From Streptomyces roseus (GTDB taxonomy: Bacteria > Actinomycetota > Actinomycetes > Streptomycetales > Streptomycetaceae), in the NCBI RefSeq assembly GCF_001044425.1, contig NZ_LFML01000043.1, positions 43,289-107,288 of the forward strand: 64,000 nt of DNA, given 5' to 3'. A model generated the notes under the pieces. The model was not told where the DNA came from and did not search any database. It saw nothing but the letters and a program-made list of their open reading frames with translations. Within the stretch, counting starts at the first letter, position 1. Each line of letters starts with the position of its first letter. Shown in pieces: positions 27,193-35,224 of this stretch. The translations under genes were made by a program, and so were the position numbers.

Positions 27193-27693
27193 TCAGTGCT
27201 GCACGGCCAGCCGGCGGTCCGGTTCCCACCTGCCGAACTCGCCCCGCTGGTAGAGGGCTGCCGCGCCGGCGAAGGTCTCGCTCTCCTCGATCCGGCCGAT
27301 CAGCAGCAGGTGGTCCCCCGCCTCCACGGTCTCCACGAGCGTGCAGCCGGCGTACGCCACCGCGTCCTCGGTCAGTACGGGTACCCCGGCCAGGCCGCCG
27401 CGCCAGGGCACGCCGTCGAACTTGCGCTGCGTCTTCCCGGCGAAGGCCAGGGCCGTGTCCCGGCCCCGGTGGGCCACGAAGTTCATCGCGAACGCCCCGG
27501 AGGAGAGGATGGCGGACAGGGTCCTGGAGCCCTTTCCCGCGCACAGCAGGAGCAGGGGCGGGGCCGCCGAGACGGCGGAGAAGGCGTTGCAGGTGAAGCC
27601 GGCCGGTTCGCCGTCCGAGCCGAGCGCGGTGACGATCGCGACAGGGGTCGGAAAGGAACCGAAGACCTTGCGGAAGGTGTCCGTGTCCAGCAT
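27193..27693 (-). CDS. Flavin reductase
   Basis: 166-aa FMN-binding split-barrel NAD(P)H:flavin oxidoreductase. The family pattern is clear: FGSFPTPVAIVTA near the start, GFTCNAFSAVSAAPPLLL and a C-terminal GRIEE segment. ATG 27693 has GGAG eight bases upstream, better than the GTG at 27702. Such enzymes deliver reduced flavin to a separate monooxygenase; 24009-25118 is the obvious partner. MmyF has this role in methylenomycin loci. Confidence 0.88.
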   Translation of the reverse strand: MLDTDTFRKVFGSFPTPVAIVTALGSDGEPAGFTCNAFSAVSAAPPLLLLCAGKGSRTLSAILSSGAFAMNFVAHRGRDTALAFAGKTQRKFDGVPWRGGLAGVPVLTEDAVAYAGCTLVETVEAGDHLLLIGRIEESETFAGAAALYQRGEFGRWEPDRRLAVQH

Positions 27694-27820
27694 GGTGTCC
27701 ACTCCGTCGAGTCAGTTACGGGACGTTCCCGTGCATGCGCCGCACTATCGGGCAAGTGGCTTGAAACCATCTGGACGGGACCTCGGCCGGAACCCAAGCC
27801 TCCCTTGAGCGGCGGCGCCG

Positions 27821-28441
27821 CTACGCCGGCTCGTCCACGGACGTGACGAGGCCCGCGGCCGCCAGGTAGCCGACGATGTCCTCGGTCACCTGCGGCGGCA
27901 GCGGCAGGGCGGCCGACACCGCGGTGAGCGTGGTCGGCCACGCGAGCGTCATCGCCACCCAGGCCGCCTCCTGCCGGTGCAGGACGACGCGGTGCGGGGA
28001 GCGCTCGGACTCCAGGACGCAGCCGGTGCCCGACTCCGGCACGGTGAACGCCACGTGCCGCGGCAGGCACACCCGGCGCTCGCCGGCCGGCCGGATCAGG
28101 ACGAACGAGGCCGCCGACGACAGCGGTACCACGGACAGCAGCGGCCCTTTCAGGTCGTCCACCCCGAGGGTGCGCACCACGAGGTGCGACAGCTTGCTGA
28201 GCGCCGGCAGCGTGAAGGGGCACTGGTCCTCGGGTCCGCTCAGGGCATTGGCCAGCAGGACCGGCCCGAGCTCCATCCTCCGCAGGACCTCGCGCACCGC
28301 CGGGCTGGGCCGGTCGAGCCGGTCCTCGCCCCAGCGGCTGGTGAGGAGGAGGACGTCGCCGCCGGGCCCCTGGTCGACGATCACGTCCTCGGACAGCGAC
28401 CAGAGATGGAAGGTCTGGACACCCCCGGTCGTATACCGCAT
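27821..28441 (-). CDS. Free-standing SagB-like N-terminal domain protein
   Basis: 206 aa. The start FHLWSLSEDV, the SPAVREVLRRMELGPVLLAN segment, LSVVPLS, and the late HRVVLHRQEAAWVA and GYLAAAGLV segments resemble the tandem winged-helix N-terminal half of SagB-type azoline dehydrogenases from actinobacterial TOMM clusters. The nitroreductase-like FMN domain that should follow is missing; the protein ends where it would begin. ATG 28441 follows AGAGGTG. It might bind the leader peptide or the YcaO enzyme without catalysis. Assigned from remembered family patterns. Confidence 0.5.
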   Translation of the reverse strand: MRYTTGGVQTFHLWSLSEDVIVDQGPGGDVLLLTSRWGEDRLDRPSPAVREVLRRMELGPVLLANALSGPEDQCPFTLPALSKLSHLVVRTLGVDDLKGPLLSVVPLSSAASFVLIRPAGERRVCLPRHVAFTVPESGTGCVLESERSPHRVVLHRQEAAWVAMTLAWPTTLTAVSAALPLPPQVTEDIVGYLAAAGLVTSVDEPA

Positions 28442-28596
28442 GTTGCACCTCTCTAGCCGGGCGGAGGGTTTCACGAGTATGGCCGTGCGCCCGAGCCTGA
28501 CGACAGGTCGTGTGCCATACGGCCACCGTGAATTCCTCATGCCGCCCCTGAGGGCCCGTCACACGGGCCGCGTCGGGATACGTGGACTGGCGGCGG

Positions 28597-29853
28597 TCAG
28601 GACCCGGAGCGCTGCGGCGCCCCGCCGCCGGTCCGGCCGAAAACGGCCGTCGTCAGCATCGCGGCGAGCGCGAAGGCGCCGGCCACGATCATCGCCAGGC
28701 GCGGCCCGTTGGAGTCGATGATGAGGCCGCCGATGAACGAGCCGACGCCGATGGCCCCGTTGAAGGCGGCGACGTACAGCGACGAGGCGGCCTCGCTCTC
28801 CTCGGGAACCAGGCGCATGACCCAGGTCTGCAGGGCGACCGGGAGCGCCGCGTAGAGCACGCCCCAGCACACCAGCATCGTGATGACGAGCGGCCCGCTC
28901 GCCCCGCCCGCGTACATCACCCCCATGACGACGGCCAGCAGGCCCGTGCAGCCGATGATGCTCGTGCGCAGGGCCCGGCCGACGACGGCGCCCGCCGCGA
29001 AGTTCCCCGCCAGTCCGGCCGCGCCGAAGACCAGCAGCAGCGCGCCGACGAGGGAGGGCCGGACGCCGGTGACCTCCTCCAGGAAGGGGGCCACGTACGT
29101 GAACGCGAGGAAGTGGCCGCTCATGATCAGCGCGGTGACGCCGACGGCGACGCGCAGCGGACGGTGGCGCAGTACGTGGCGCAGCGCGGCCAGGCTGCCG
29201 CTGCTTTGGGCGGGCAGGGCGGGCATGAACAGCAGGCTCGCGGCCAGGACGAGGAAGCCGAGGAAGCCGACGCACACGAAGGCCGCGTGCCAGCCGGCGG
29301 ACTGGCCGACGGCGGTGCCGAGCGGGGTGCCGGCGACGGAGGCGAGGGAGATGCCGCCGAGGACCACGGAGGTGGCGCGGACGGCGTGCCGCTCGGGGAC
29401 CAGCCGTACGGCGATCGAGACGGCGATGGACCAGAACACCCCGTGCGCCAGCGCCACGATGAGGCGGGCGGTCAGCAGCAGCCCGTAGCCGGAGACGGCG
29501 GCGGCCATGAAGTTGCCGGCGACGTAGAGGACCATCAGGCCGACCAGCAGCCATTTGCGGTCCACGCGCCCGGTGAGCGCGGTCAGGGGGGCGGCGGTCA
29601 CGGCGGCGAGCACCGCGAAGCCGGTGACGAGGAAGCCGGCCGAACCGAGCGAGACCTTGGTGCCCTCGGCGATGGAGGGGAGCAGCCCGATGGGCAAGGT
29701 CTCCGTGGTGACGAAGGAGAAGACGCCGAGGGCCAGCCCGATCACGGCCAGCCAGGACCGCCAGGGCGAGCCCGGCGGGGCGGCGGTCTCGGGCCCCCGG
29801 GGGGCCGTCACCGGGGACGTCGTACCGCTCTGGCTTTTCACGCTGGTGGACAT
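28597..29853 (-). CDS. MFS drug-efflux transporter
   Basis: 418 aa with twelve predicted membrane helices, DHA1 type (AraJ/Cml-like), including the RLIVALAHGVFWS motif C-like helix and GRVDRKWLL loop 2-3 motif. ATG 29853 follows GGGAGC. The same frame stays open far upstream only through base composition. It is divergent from the acyltransferase gene and likely exports the cluster product, as Mmr does for methylenomycin. Confidence 0.88.
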   Translation of the reverse strand: MSTSVKSQSGTTSPVTAPRGPETAAPPGSPWRSWLAVIGLALGVFSFVTTETLPIGLLPSIAEGTKVSLGSAGFLVTGFAVLAAVTAAPLTALTGRVDRKWLLVGLMVLYVAGNFMAAAVSGYGLLLTARLIVALAHGVFWSIAVSIAVRLVPERHAVRATSVVLGGISLASVAGTPLGTAVGQSAGWHAAFVCVGFLGFLVLAASLLFMPALPAQSSGSLAALRHVLRHRPLRVAVGVTALIMSGHFLAFTYVAPFLEEVTGVRPSLVGALLLVFGAAGLAGNFAAGAVVGRALRTSIIGCTGLLAVVMGVMYAGGASGPLVITMLVCWGVLYAALPVALQTWVMRLVPEESEAASSLYVAAFNGAIGVGSFIGGLIIDSNGPRLAMIVAGAFALAAMLTTAVFGRTGGGAPQRSGS

Positions 29854-30108
29854 GGCTGCTCCCGGGTCGAGGAATGTGCGCGAAACGAGAAATGGCGTCA
29901 CGTGATGACGCCCGGATATCAGAAAAGCGGAAGGTTCCGTCGGTGAAATCCTCCCGCTCCCGCACCTGCGGAGGAAGTGCCTGCGACCCCTGGTGGTGGC
30001 ACCAACCGGATAAGTACGCCCCGGCAATGGGGCCGCGACTCGGGTAGCTTTCCTGGCGTCCTTCCCAGATTCCTCTTTCCCAGATCCCTCTTCTGAAGGA
30101 GCAGTATC
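29854..30108. promoter_or_regulatory. Divergent promoter region, MFS / acyltransferase
   Basis: 255 bases with two notable sites: a 17-bp palindrome GCGTCA-CGTGA-TGACGC at 29895-29911, close to the MFS start, and a GGTGGT-N3-ACCAAC site at 29992-30006. Both could be operators for regulators of this cluster. Confidence 0.55.
29992..30006. promoter_or_regulatory. GGTGGT-N3-ACCACC box, site 1
   Basis: GGTGGT GGC ACCAAC, one mismatch from the palindromic consensus, about 100 bases upstream of the acyltransferase start. One of five related sites between 29990 and 36116. Confidence 0.6.
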
Positions 30109-31335
30109 GTGTCGACGGACAGAATGCGTACTCGGGTGACCCGCCTCGACACGCTGACCGGGTTGCGCTTTCCCGCCGCCTTCGTGGTGTTCCTGTACCA
30201 CGCGGCACTCCTGGGCTTCCTGGGCGTCCCCTGGCTGAGCAGTTCCTCGGCCGTCACCACGTACTACGACGCCGTGGCCCATGCCGGCGCCCTCGGCGTC
30301 ACGTTCTTCTTCGTGCTCAGCGGCTTCGTGCTGACCTGGTCGGCCAGGGACACCGATACCGCGCCGCGCTTCTGGCGGCGGCGCTTCCTCAAGATCGTCC
30401 CGAACTACGTCATCGTCTGGGCGCTGGCCATGCTGGTGTTCGCGGCGCCCATCACGGACATGACGACCGGACTGCTCAACCTGTTCATGGTCCAGGTCTG
30501 GTACCCGGACTTCGCCATCAACTTCGGCGTGAACCCGGCCGGTTGGTCCCTGGGGGTCGAGGCCGTCTTCTACCTCCTCTTCCCCGTCCTGCTGCACTGG
30601 ATCAGGAAGATCCCGGCCCACCGGCTCAACACGTGGGTCGTCGCCGTCGTCGCCGGCATCATCGCGACCCCGCTGCTGTCGACCCTGCTGGTGCCGGCCG
30701 GCGCGATGATGGCCACCGAGCCCGACACCTCGGTCAACCAGTACTTCTTCTCCTACATCCTGCCGCTGCCCCGGGTGCTGGACTTCGCCCTGGGCATCCT
30801 GGTGGCCCGTTCGGTGATGGCGGGCCGCTGGCGCAACATCGGCATGGTCTGGTCGGGGGTCCTGCTCGCCGCCGCCTTCGTCCTCGGCTACTTCACCCCG
30901 CCCATCTACTCGACGCGCGCGGTCTGCGTCATCCCCGCCGCCCTGCTCATCGCGGCCGGCGCCATCGCGGACGACGAGGGCCGGTTCACGCTCTTCCGCA
31001 ACCGCGCGATGGTCTGGCTCGGCGACATCTCCTTCGCCTTCTACCTGGTGCACTACACGGTGATGGTCGCGGTGTGGAAGCTGCTCGGCAGCCACGCGTA
31101 CTCGAATACGGCGGCCGTGGGGCTGATGGCGGTGGCCATGGCCGTCGCGATCCTGGCGTCGTGGGCGCTGTACACCCTCGTCGAGCGGCCGATCACCCGG
31201 CGCTGGTCGAACCCGAGGAAGAAGCCCGCGGCGGCCGCTCCCGCCGCCGCTCCCGCTCCCGTCCCCGCCGGCGAGCCGCGGCCCCTCGCGGCCCGGGGCG
31301 CGGGCGAGAAGGTGGCCTCTTCCCCTGCCGCCTGA
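30109..31335 (+). CDS. Membrane acyltransferase (AcylT3 / OafA-like)
   Basis: 408-aa protein with about ten membrane helices. The N-terminal LDTLTGLRFPAAFVVFLYH carries the family Arg and His, and FFVLSGFVL and GWSLGVEAVFYLLFP are typical. These enzymes move acyl groups from acyl-CoA or similar donors to sugars or natural products at the membrane. GTG 30109 with AAGGAGCAGTATC upstream. The C-terminal tail (about 370-408) is an Ala-Pro repeat. It may add an acyl group to the product. Confidence 0.88.
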   Translation: MSTDRMRTRVTRLDTLTGLRFPAAFVVFLYHAALLGFLGVPWLSSSSAVTTYYDAVAHAGALGVTFFFVLSGFVLTWSARDTDTAPRFWRRRFLKIVPNYVIVWALAMLVFAAPITDMTTGLLNLFMVQVWYPDFAINFGVNPAGWSLGVEAVFYLLFPVLLHWIRKIPAHRLNTWVVAVVAGIIATPLLSTLLVPAGAMMATEPDTSVNQYFFSYILPLPRVLDFALGILVARSVMAGRWRNIGMVWSGVLLAAAFVLGYFTPPIYSTRAVCVIPAALLIAAGAIADDEGRFTLFRNRAMVWLGDISFAFYLVHYTVMVAVWKLLGSHAYSNTAAVGLMAVAMAVAILASWALYTLVERPITRRWSNPRKKPAAAAPAAAPAPVPAGEPRPLAARGAGEKVASSPAA

Positions 31336-31359
31336 CCGCCCGTCCGCCCGCGAAGGACC

Positions 31360-31395
31360 GCCCGCCCCCTCCGGCCCGCACCGGAGGGGGCGGGC
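31360..31395. terminator. Bidirectional terminator, acyltransferase / reductase
   Basis: Perfect 15-bp inverted repeat (31360-31374 and 31381-31395) with a 6-base loop between two convergent genes. Confidence 0.8.
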
Positions 31396-31412
31396 TCTCC
31401 CGTTGCCCCGCG

Positions 31413-32039
31413 TCAGCGGCCGGCGGCGGCGCGCAGGCCGGCGGCAGTGGAGACGTGGCCGAAGAGCGCGCCGCCGGGGTCCAGGGCGGCCGACTCCTTC
31501 AGTCCGCCGAGGTGAACCGGTACGAAGCCGGCGTCGTGCACCAGGGTTTCGGTGACCTGCCGGGCCCCGGGATCGTCGGACGCGGTGCCCATGCCCCAGA
31601 AGTGCGGCTGGCGCGTACCGCGCGACCAGAGCAGCTCGTCGGGGAAATGGCAGAACGCGCGGGCGACGGCGGACTCCGGGAGCCGCTCGGCGGTCCGGCT
31701 CCCCTGGGTGAGGTCCGGTCCCAGCACCGAGACGAAGAGGCCGTCGTCCGAGACCCCGATCGGGCTGGTCGCGTCGATCACCGTCTTTCCGGCCAGCCGG
31801 CCCGCCAGCCGGCGCAGCAGTCCGTCGAGGGCCGGGTGCGGGACGGCCAGCAGGACGACCTCGCCCGCCCCGGCCGCCTCCGCGTAGGAGGCGGCCCGCG
31901 CCCCTTCGCCCAGCGGTTCCACGAGGGACGCGAGCCGGCCGGGGTCCCGTGAGCCGAACGTCACGCGGTGTCCGGCCGCAGCCCAGTGCCGGCCGAGCGG
32001 GCCGCCGATGTTGCCCGCGCCCAGGATGCCGATGTTCAT
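31413..32039 (-). CDS. NADPH-dependent F420 reductase-like protein
   Basis: 208-aa Rossmann protein of the Fno/F420-dependent NADP oxidoreductase group (COG2085). The NADP loop GILGAGNIGGPLGRHW starts at residue 4, with SRDP at about 30 and DATSPIG in the middle. ATG 32039 follows GAGGAG. It can supply reduced F420 or act directly on a substrate. It lies 99 bases downstream of the KAS III gene on the same strand. Confidence 0.8.
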   Translation of the reverse strand: MNIGILGAGNIGGPLGRHWAAAGHRVTFGSRDPGRLASLVEPLGEGARAASYAEAAGAGEVVLLAVPHPALDGLLRRLAGRLAGKTVIDATSPIGVSDDGLFVSVLGPDLTQGSRTAERLPESAVARAFCHFPDELLWSRGTRQPHFWGMGTASDDPGARQVTETLVHDAGFVPVHLGGLKESAALDPGGALFGHVSTAAGLRAAAGR

Positions 32040-32138
32040 GGGGAACTCCTCGCTTCCGTGTCCGTACGTACGACGTCGGCCGCCGGTCACGGTGACCGGC
32101 GGCCGACTGGGGGTTGGTTCGGGATGGGGGTCGGTTGT

Positions 32139-33239
32139 TCAGTACGCGGTGACGTCGGGCCAGACCAGAGCGGTCGAACCCCAGGTCACGCCGCCTCCGA
32201 AGGCGCTCATCAGCACCCGGTCGCCGGGGGCGACCTGCCCGCCGGCCACGGCGTCGGCCAGGGCCAGCGGGATGGAGGCGGCCGAGGTGTTGCCGACGCG
32301 GTCGAGGTTGACGACCGTGCGCTCCCGCGCCATGCCGAGCTGGTCGGCGACGGCGTGCAGGATCCGTACGTTCGCCTGGTGGCCCACGAACCAGTCCACC
32401 GAGTCGGCCTCCCAGCCCGCGCGGTCGAGCATGGCCTGGGAGGAGGCTGCCATACGGGTCACGGCGTGCCGGAACACCGACTTGCCCTGCATCGTGAAGT
32501 ACGCGTCGGCCGGGTCCGGTTCGGGGGCGCCGGCCGCGGCCGAGCGCTGCCGGGAGCCGCCGTCGGGGACGATGATCAGGTCCTTCAGCGAGCCGTCGCT
32601 GCCCAGGTCGTACCCGAGCAGCGCGCCGGGCTCGGTGGGGTCGCCGGCCCGCAGCACCACGGCTCCGGCGCCGTCGCCGAAGATCACCGAGGTGGTGCGG
32701 TCCTGCGGGTTGAGGATCGTCGAGTACGTCTCCGCGCCGATGACGAGGACGCGCTCCGCGATGCCCGCGGCGATGGCCCCGGCCGCGGACGCGAGCCCGT
32801 AGACGAAGCCGCTGCACACCGCGGCCACGTCGTACGCCGCCACGCCCCGCAGGCCCAGCCGGGAGGCGACTTCGGGAGCCGTGGCCGGGCACGGGTGGTC
32901 GGGGGTGGTCGTGGCGAGCACCACCAGGTCGACCTCCCCGGAGCCGGCCGACTTCAGCGCCCGCTCGCCCGCCGCCACGGCGAGGTCGCCGGTGGCGGTC
33001 CCCGGGTCGGCCCAGTGCCTCTGGGTGATGCCCGTGCGGGTGCGGATCCACTCGTCCGAGGTGTCCATGGTCCGGGACAGCTCCTCGTTGGTCACGACGC
33101 GGGGCGGGACGAACGTCCCGAGCCCGGTGAGGACCGCCGTCCGGCCGCGGCCCGGCGCACCGGCGGCGCGGGGGGCCTCGGTTGTCTCGGTTGCATCGGA
33201 GACATCGGTGGCATCAGTGGCATCGGTGGCATGAGTCAA
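32139..33239 (-). CDS. 3-oxoacyl-ACP synthase III (KAS III)
   Basis: 366-aa FabH-type condensing enzyme with the full triad C142 (AAVCSGFVYG), H287 (GHQANVRI) and N317 (GNTSA). It would start or perform a single condensation of an acyl-CoA with malonyl-ACP. TTG 33239 is chosen because TATGGAGG lies six bases upstream. An extra N-terminal tail of Ala-Thr-Asp repeats (about 3-20) is not part of the family. MmyC plays this role in methylenomycin loci, which also have a free ACP, TEII and MmyB-type regulator as here. Confidence 0.9.
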   Translation of the reverse strand: MTHATDATDATDVSDATETTEAPRAAGAPGRGRTAVLTGLGTFVPPRVVTNEELSRTMDTSDEWIRTRTGITQRHWADPGTATGDLAVAAGERALKSAGSGEVDLVVLATTTPDHPCPATAPEVASRLGLRGVAAYDVAAVCSGFVYGLASAAGAIAAGIAERVLVIGAETYSTILNPQDRTTSVIFGDGAGAVVLRAGDPTEPGALLGYDLGSDGSLKDLIIVPDGGSRQRSAAAGAPEPDPADAYFTMQGKSVFRHAVTRMAASSQAMLDRAGWEADSVDWFVGHQANVRILHAVADQLGMARERTVVNLDRVGNTSAASIPLALADAVAGGQVAPGDRVLMSAFGGGVTWGSTALVWPDVTAY

Positions 33240-33367
33240 GGGGGGCCTCCATAGTCGCCGGTGCGGGACGCCGCTGCCGGGCACGGTGGAACGGGCCGCT
33301 CTCCACGCGGGGCGGGCCACCCGACGATTCTGCGGCGGCGCCCGGAACCCATCCAGACCGTGCCGCC

Positions 33368-33388
33368 GGTGGTGGTGGGACCACCACC
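33368..33388. promoter_or_regulatory. GGTGGT-N3-ACCACC box, site 2
   Basis: Perfect 9-3-9 palindrome: GGTGGTGGT, GGG, ACCACCACC. It lies 129 bases upstream of the KAS III start and just past the end of the first MmyB-type regulator gene. Best copy of the box. Confidence 0.75.
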
Positions 33389-33409
33389 CTGGCGGCGGCT
33401 CCCCCACGG

Positions 33410-34237
33410 CTACGACCAGGCGGACACCGGCCCGGCCGCGCCCGGCGGCAGGTACACGAGGAGCCGGGTGCGGGCGGCCTCGTCTAGGTCCATGGTGAAG
33501 AGCACGAAGGGGACCCGGCCCTCCTCGGGATGGTCCACCTCGACGGTCACCGGCGCGAACTCCTCGACCTCGTGACGCTCCCACAGCTCGGCGAAGCGCG
33601 GGTCGCTGCCGGCCAGTTCGCCGGCGATCTCCTCGTACCGGGGATCGTCGGCGCCGTACGAGGACTGCAGGCGGAAGCGGGCGGCCATGCGGCGGGCCAG
33701 CTGGGGCCGGTTCAGGTACCGCTCACCGTGCGACCCGCGGAAGAGGCTGGTCAGGAAGTTGTCGTTGCCCTCGCGGCCCAGGCGCAGCAGCTCGGCGGCC
33801 CCTTCGTTGACCGCGAGGACGTCCCAGTACCGGTCGATGACGCAGGAGGGTCCCAACAGCTGGGTGTCGACGATCCGTTGGAACAGTCCGTCGTCGGGGA
33901 GCTCCTCGGACCCCAGCGGCAGCGGGGGGTTGGCGTCCGCGAGCCGGTACAGGTGCACCCGCTCGCGTTCGTCGAAGCGCAGGGCGCGGCTGATCGCGTC
34001 GAGTATCCCGTCCGAGACCTTGATGGGGCGGCCCTGTTCCAGCCAGGCGTACCACGACGCGCTCACTCCGGCGAGGACCGCGACCTCCTCGCGGCGCAGC
34101 CCGACCCGGGCGCGCCGGGCGGCGGTGGCCAGTCCGACGTCCTCGGGGGAGAGTGCGGCACGGCGGCTCCGCAGGAAGTGCGCCAGCTCGGTGCGCTTCT
34201 TCTTCGTACGGTCGGTCCCTAACGGCATGGCGTCCAT
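33410..34237 (-). CDS. MmyB-type XRE regulator 1
   Basis: 275 aa: XRE helix-turn-helix (about 15-90, LRREEVAVLAGVSASWYAWLEQGR) joined to the MmyB ligand-binding PAS-like domain (about 105-270). MmyB in the methylenomycin locus is the pathway activator. Codon 6 (34220-34222) is the rare leucine TTA, implying bldA dependence. The start may be ATG 34237 or ATG 34228; neither has a strong ribosome site. A box of the GGTGGT-N3-ACCACC type lies directly upstream. Confidence 0.88.
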   Translation of the reverse strand: MDAMPLGTDRTKKKRTELAHFLRSRRAALSPEDVGLATAARRARVGLRREEVAVLAGVSASWYAWLEQGRPIKVSDGILDAISRALRFDERERVHLYRLADANPPLPLGSEELPDDGLFQRIVDTQLLGPSCVIDRYWDVLAVNEGAAELLRLGREGNDNFLTSLFRGSHGERYLNRPQLARRMAARFRLQSSYGADDPRYEEIAGELAGSDPRFAELWERHEVEEFAPVTVEVDHPEEGRVPFVLFTMDLDEAARTRLLVYLPPGAAGPVSAWS

Positions 34238-34245
34238 ACCGCCCG

Positions 34246-34266
34246 AAGGTAGGTCACACCACCACG
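34246..34266. promoter_or_regulatory. GGTGGT-N3-ACCACC box, site 5 (weak left half)
   Basis: Left half GTAGGT (four of six), spacer CAC, right half ACCACC, 9-20 bases upstream of regulator 1. The strong right half and placement suggest autoregulation. Confidence 0.4.
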
Positions 34267-34284
34267 CGGTGTCAGCGGCGGGAA

Positions 34285-35088
34285 TCACACGGTGTGCTTT
34301 TCGACCGCGCCGAGGATGGCGCCCAACTCCGTGAAGAACAGGTCCTTGTGCTCCCGGTTGAAGAAGTGGCCCCCCGGGAGGGTACGGAACGAGAACCGTG
34401 CGCTCGTGTGCAGGCGCCACGCCTCGGCGTCCGCCGCGGGGACCAGCGGGTCGTGGGCGCCGAGCAGGACGTGGACCGGGCAGGGCAGCGGCCGGTGGCC
34501 GGCCTCGGGATGCCGGTAGGTACCGCATATCCGCAGGTCCTCGCGCAGGCGCGCCACGACGGTCCGCATCCGTACGGGGTTCTCCCGCAGCAGCCTTCCG
34601 GCTCCACCCAGGCCCAGCATCAGCTCTAGGGAGGCTCGATCCGATAGCCCTACGGTCAGGTCGGGCGCAGCCTGGACGTGCGGAGCGCGGTGGGCCCCGG
34701 CCACGAAAGCGGCGGGCGGGCGCCGGCCCGCGGCGATGTGCCGCTGGGCCACGCCGTAGGAGACCAGCGCTCCCATGCTGTGCCCGTAGAAGGCGTAGGG
34801 CTCGTCGAGGAAGGGGGTCAGCTGACGTGTCACCTCGTGTACGAGGTCGTCCATCGTGCTGACGGCGCCGGGGACGCCGGTCGCGGGCAGCGACCTGGGG
34901 GGCATGGACACCGGCACCACCTCCACCCCGCGCCCGAGCCATTGGCCCCATCCCGAGAAGGACCAGGCGCTGCCGCCCGCGTGATGGAAACAGAACAGGC
35001 GCAGCCGGGTCGATTCGTTCTTCGCCGGGGCGCTCTCCGCCGTACCCGCCGCCGTGGCAGCCGGGATGTTCGCCGCTGTGTGGAACAT
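34285..35088 (-). CDS. Type II thioesterase
   Basis: 267-aa alpha/beta hydrolase of the editing thioesterase family: FCFHHAGGSAWSF oxyanion region, nucleophile S104 in YGHSMGALVS, Asp in GAHDPLVP and His in PGGHFFN. It releases wrong acyl groups from carrier proteins or frees the final acyl chain from the ACP encoded at 36257. MmyT is the counterpart in methylenomycin biosynthesis. It is divergent from regulator 2. Confidence 0.92.
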   Translation of the reverse strand: MFHTAANIPAATAAGTAESAPAKNESTRLRLFCFHHAGGSAWSFSGWGQWLGRGVEVVPVSMPPRSLPATGVPGAVSTMDDLVHEVTRQLTPFLDEPYAFYGHSMGALVSYGVAQRHIAAGRRPPAAFVAGAHRAPHVQAAPDLTVGLSDRASLELMLGLGGAGRLLRENPVRMRTVVARLREDLRICGTYRHPEAGHRPLPCPVHVLLGAHDPLVPAADAEAWRLHTSARFSFRTLPGGHFFNREHKDLFFTELGAILGAVEKHTV

Positions 35089-35138
35089 GCCGCCAGTGTG
35101 GCGGGGAATTCCGGCGGGAGGGAGTGTCTGTCGAACGG

Positions 35139-35156
35139 GGTGCTGGGACCACCACC
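35139..35156. promoter_or_regulatory. GGTGGT-N3-ACCACC box, site 3
   Basis: GGTGCT, GGG, ACCACC, followed by another ACC; one mismatch in the left half. It sits in the divergent region between the thioesterase and regulator 2 genes. Confidence 0.6.
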
Positions 35157-35224
35157 GGTGGGCCTGCCCGGCGGGCGCACTTCACCGAGGTTTTCTCCAG
35201 TCGGAAAGAGAAAGAGGTCGAGGA

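Noticed and set aside
26416..27846. A second + strand frame overlapping the SARP gene and flavin reductase gene
   Set aside because: No start with ribosome site, Arg/Pro-rich product, and it crosses the strong bidirectional terminator 27127-27175.
28597..33051. A 1484-codon open frame on the minus strand that joins the MFS transporter to a long upstream stretch
   Set aside because: Only the last 418 codons (28597-29853) match a protein family and have a ribosome site. The rest runs through the + strand acyltransferase gene and out of frame through the reductase and KAS III genes; it is open only because stops are rare at this GC content.
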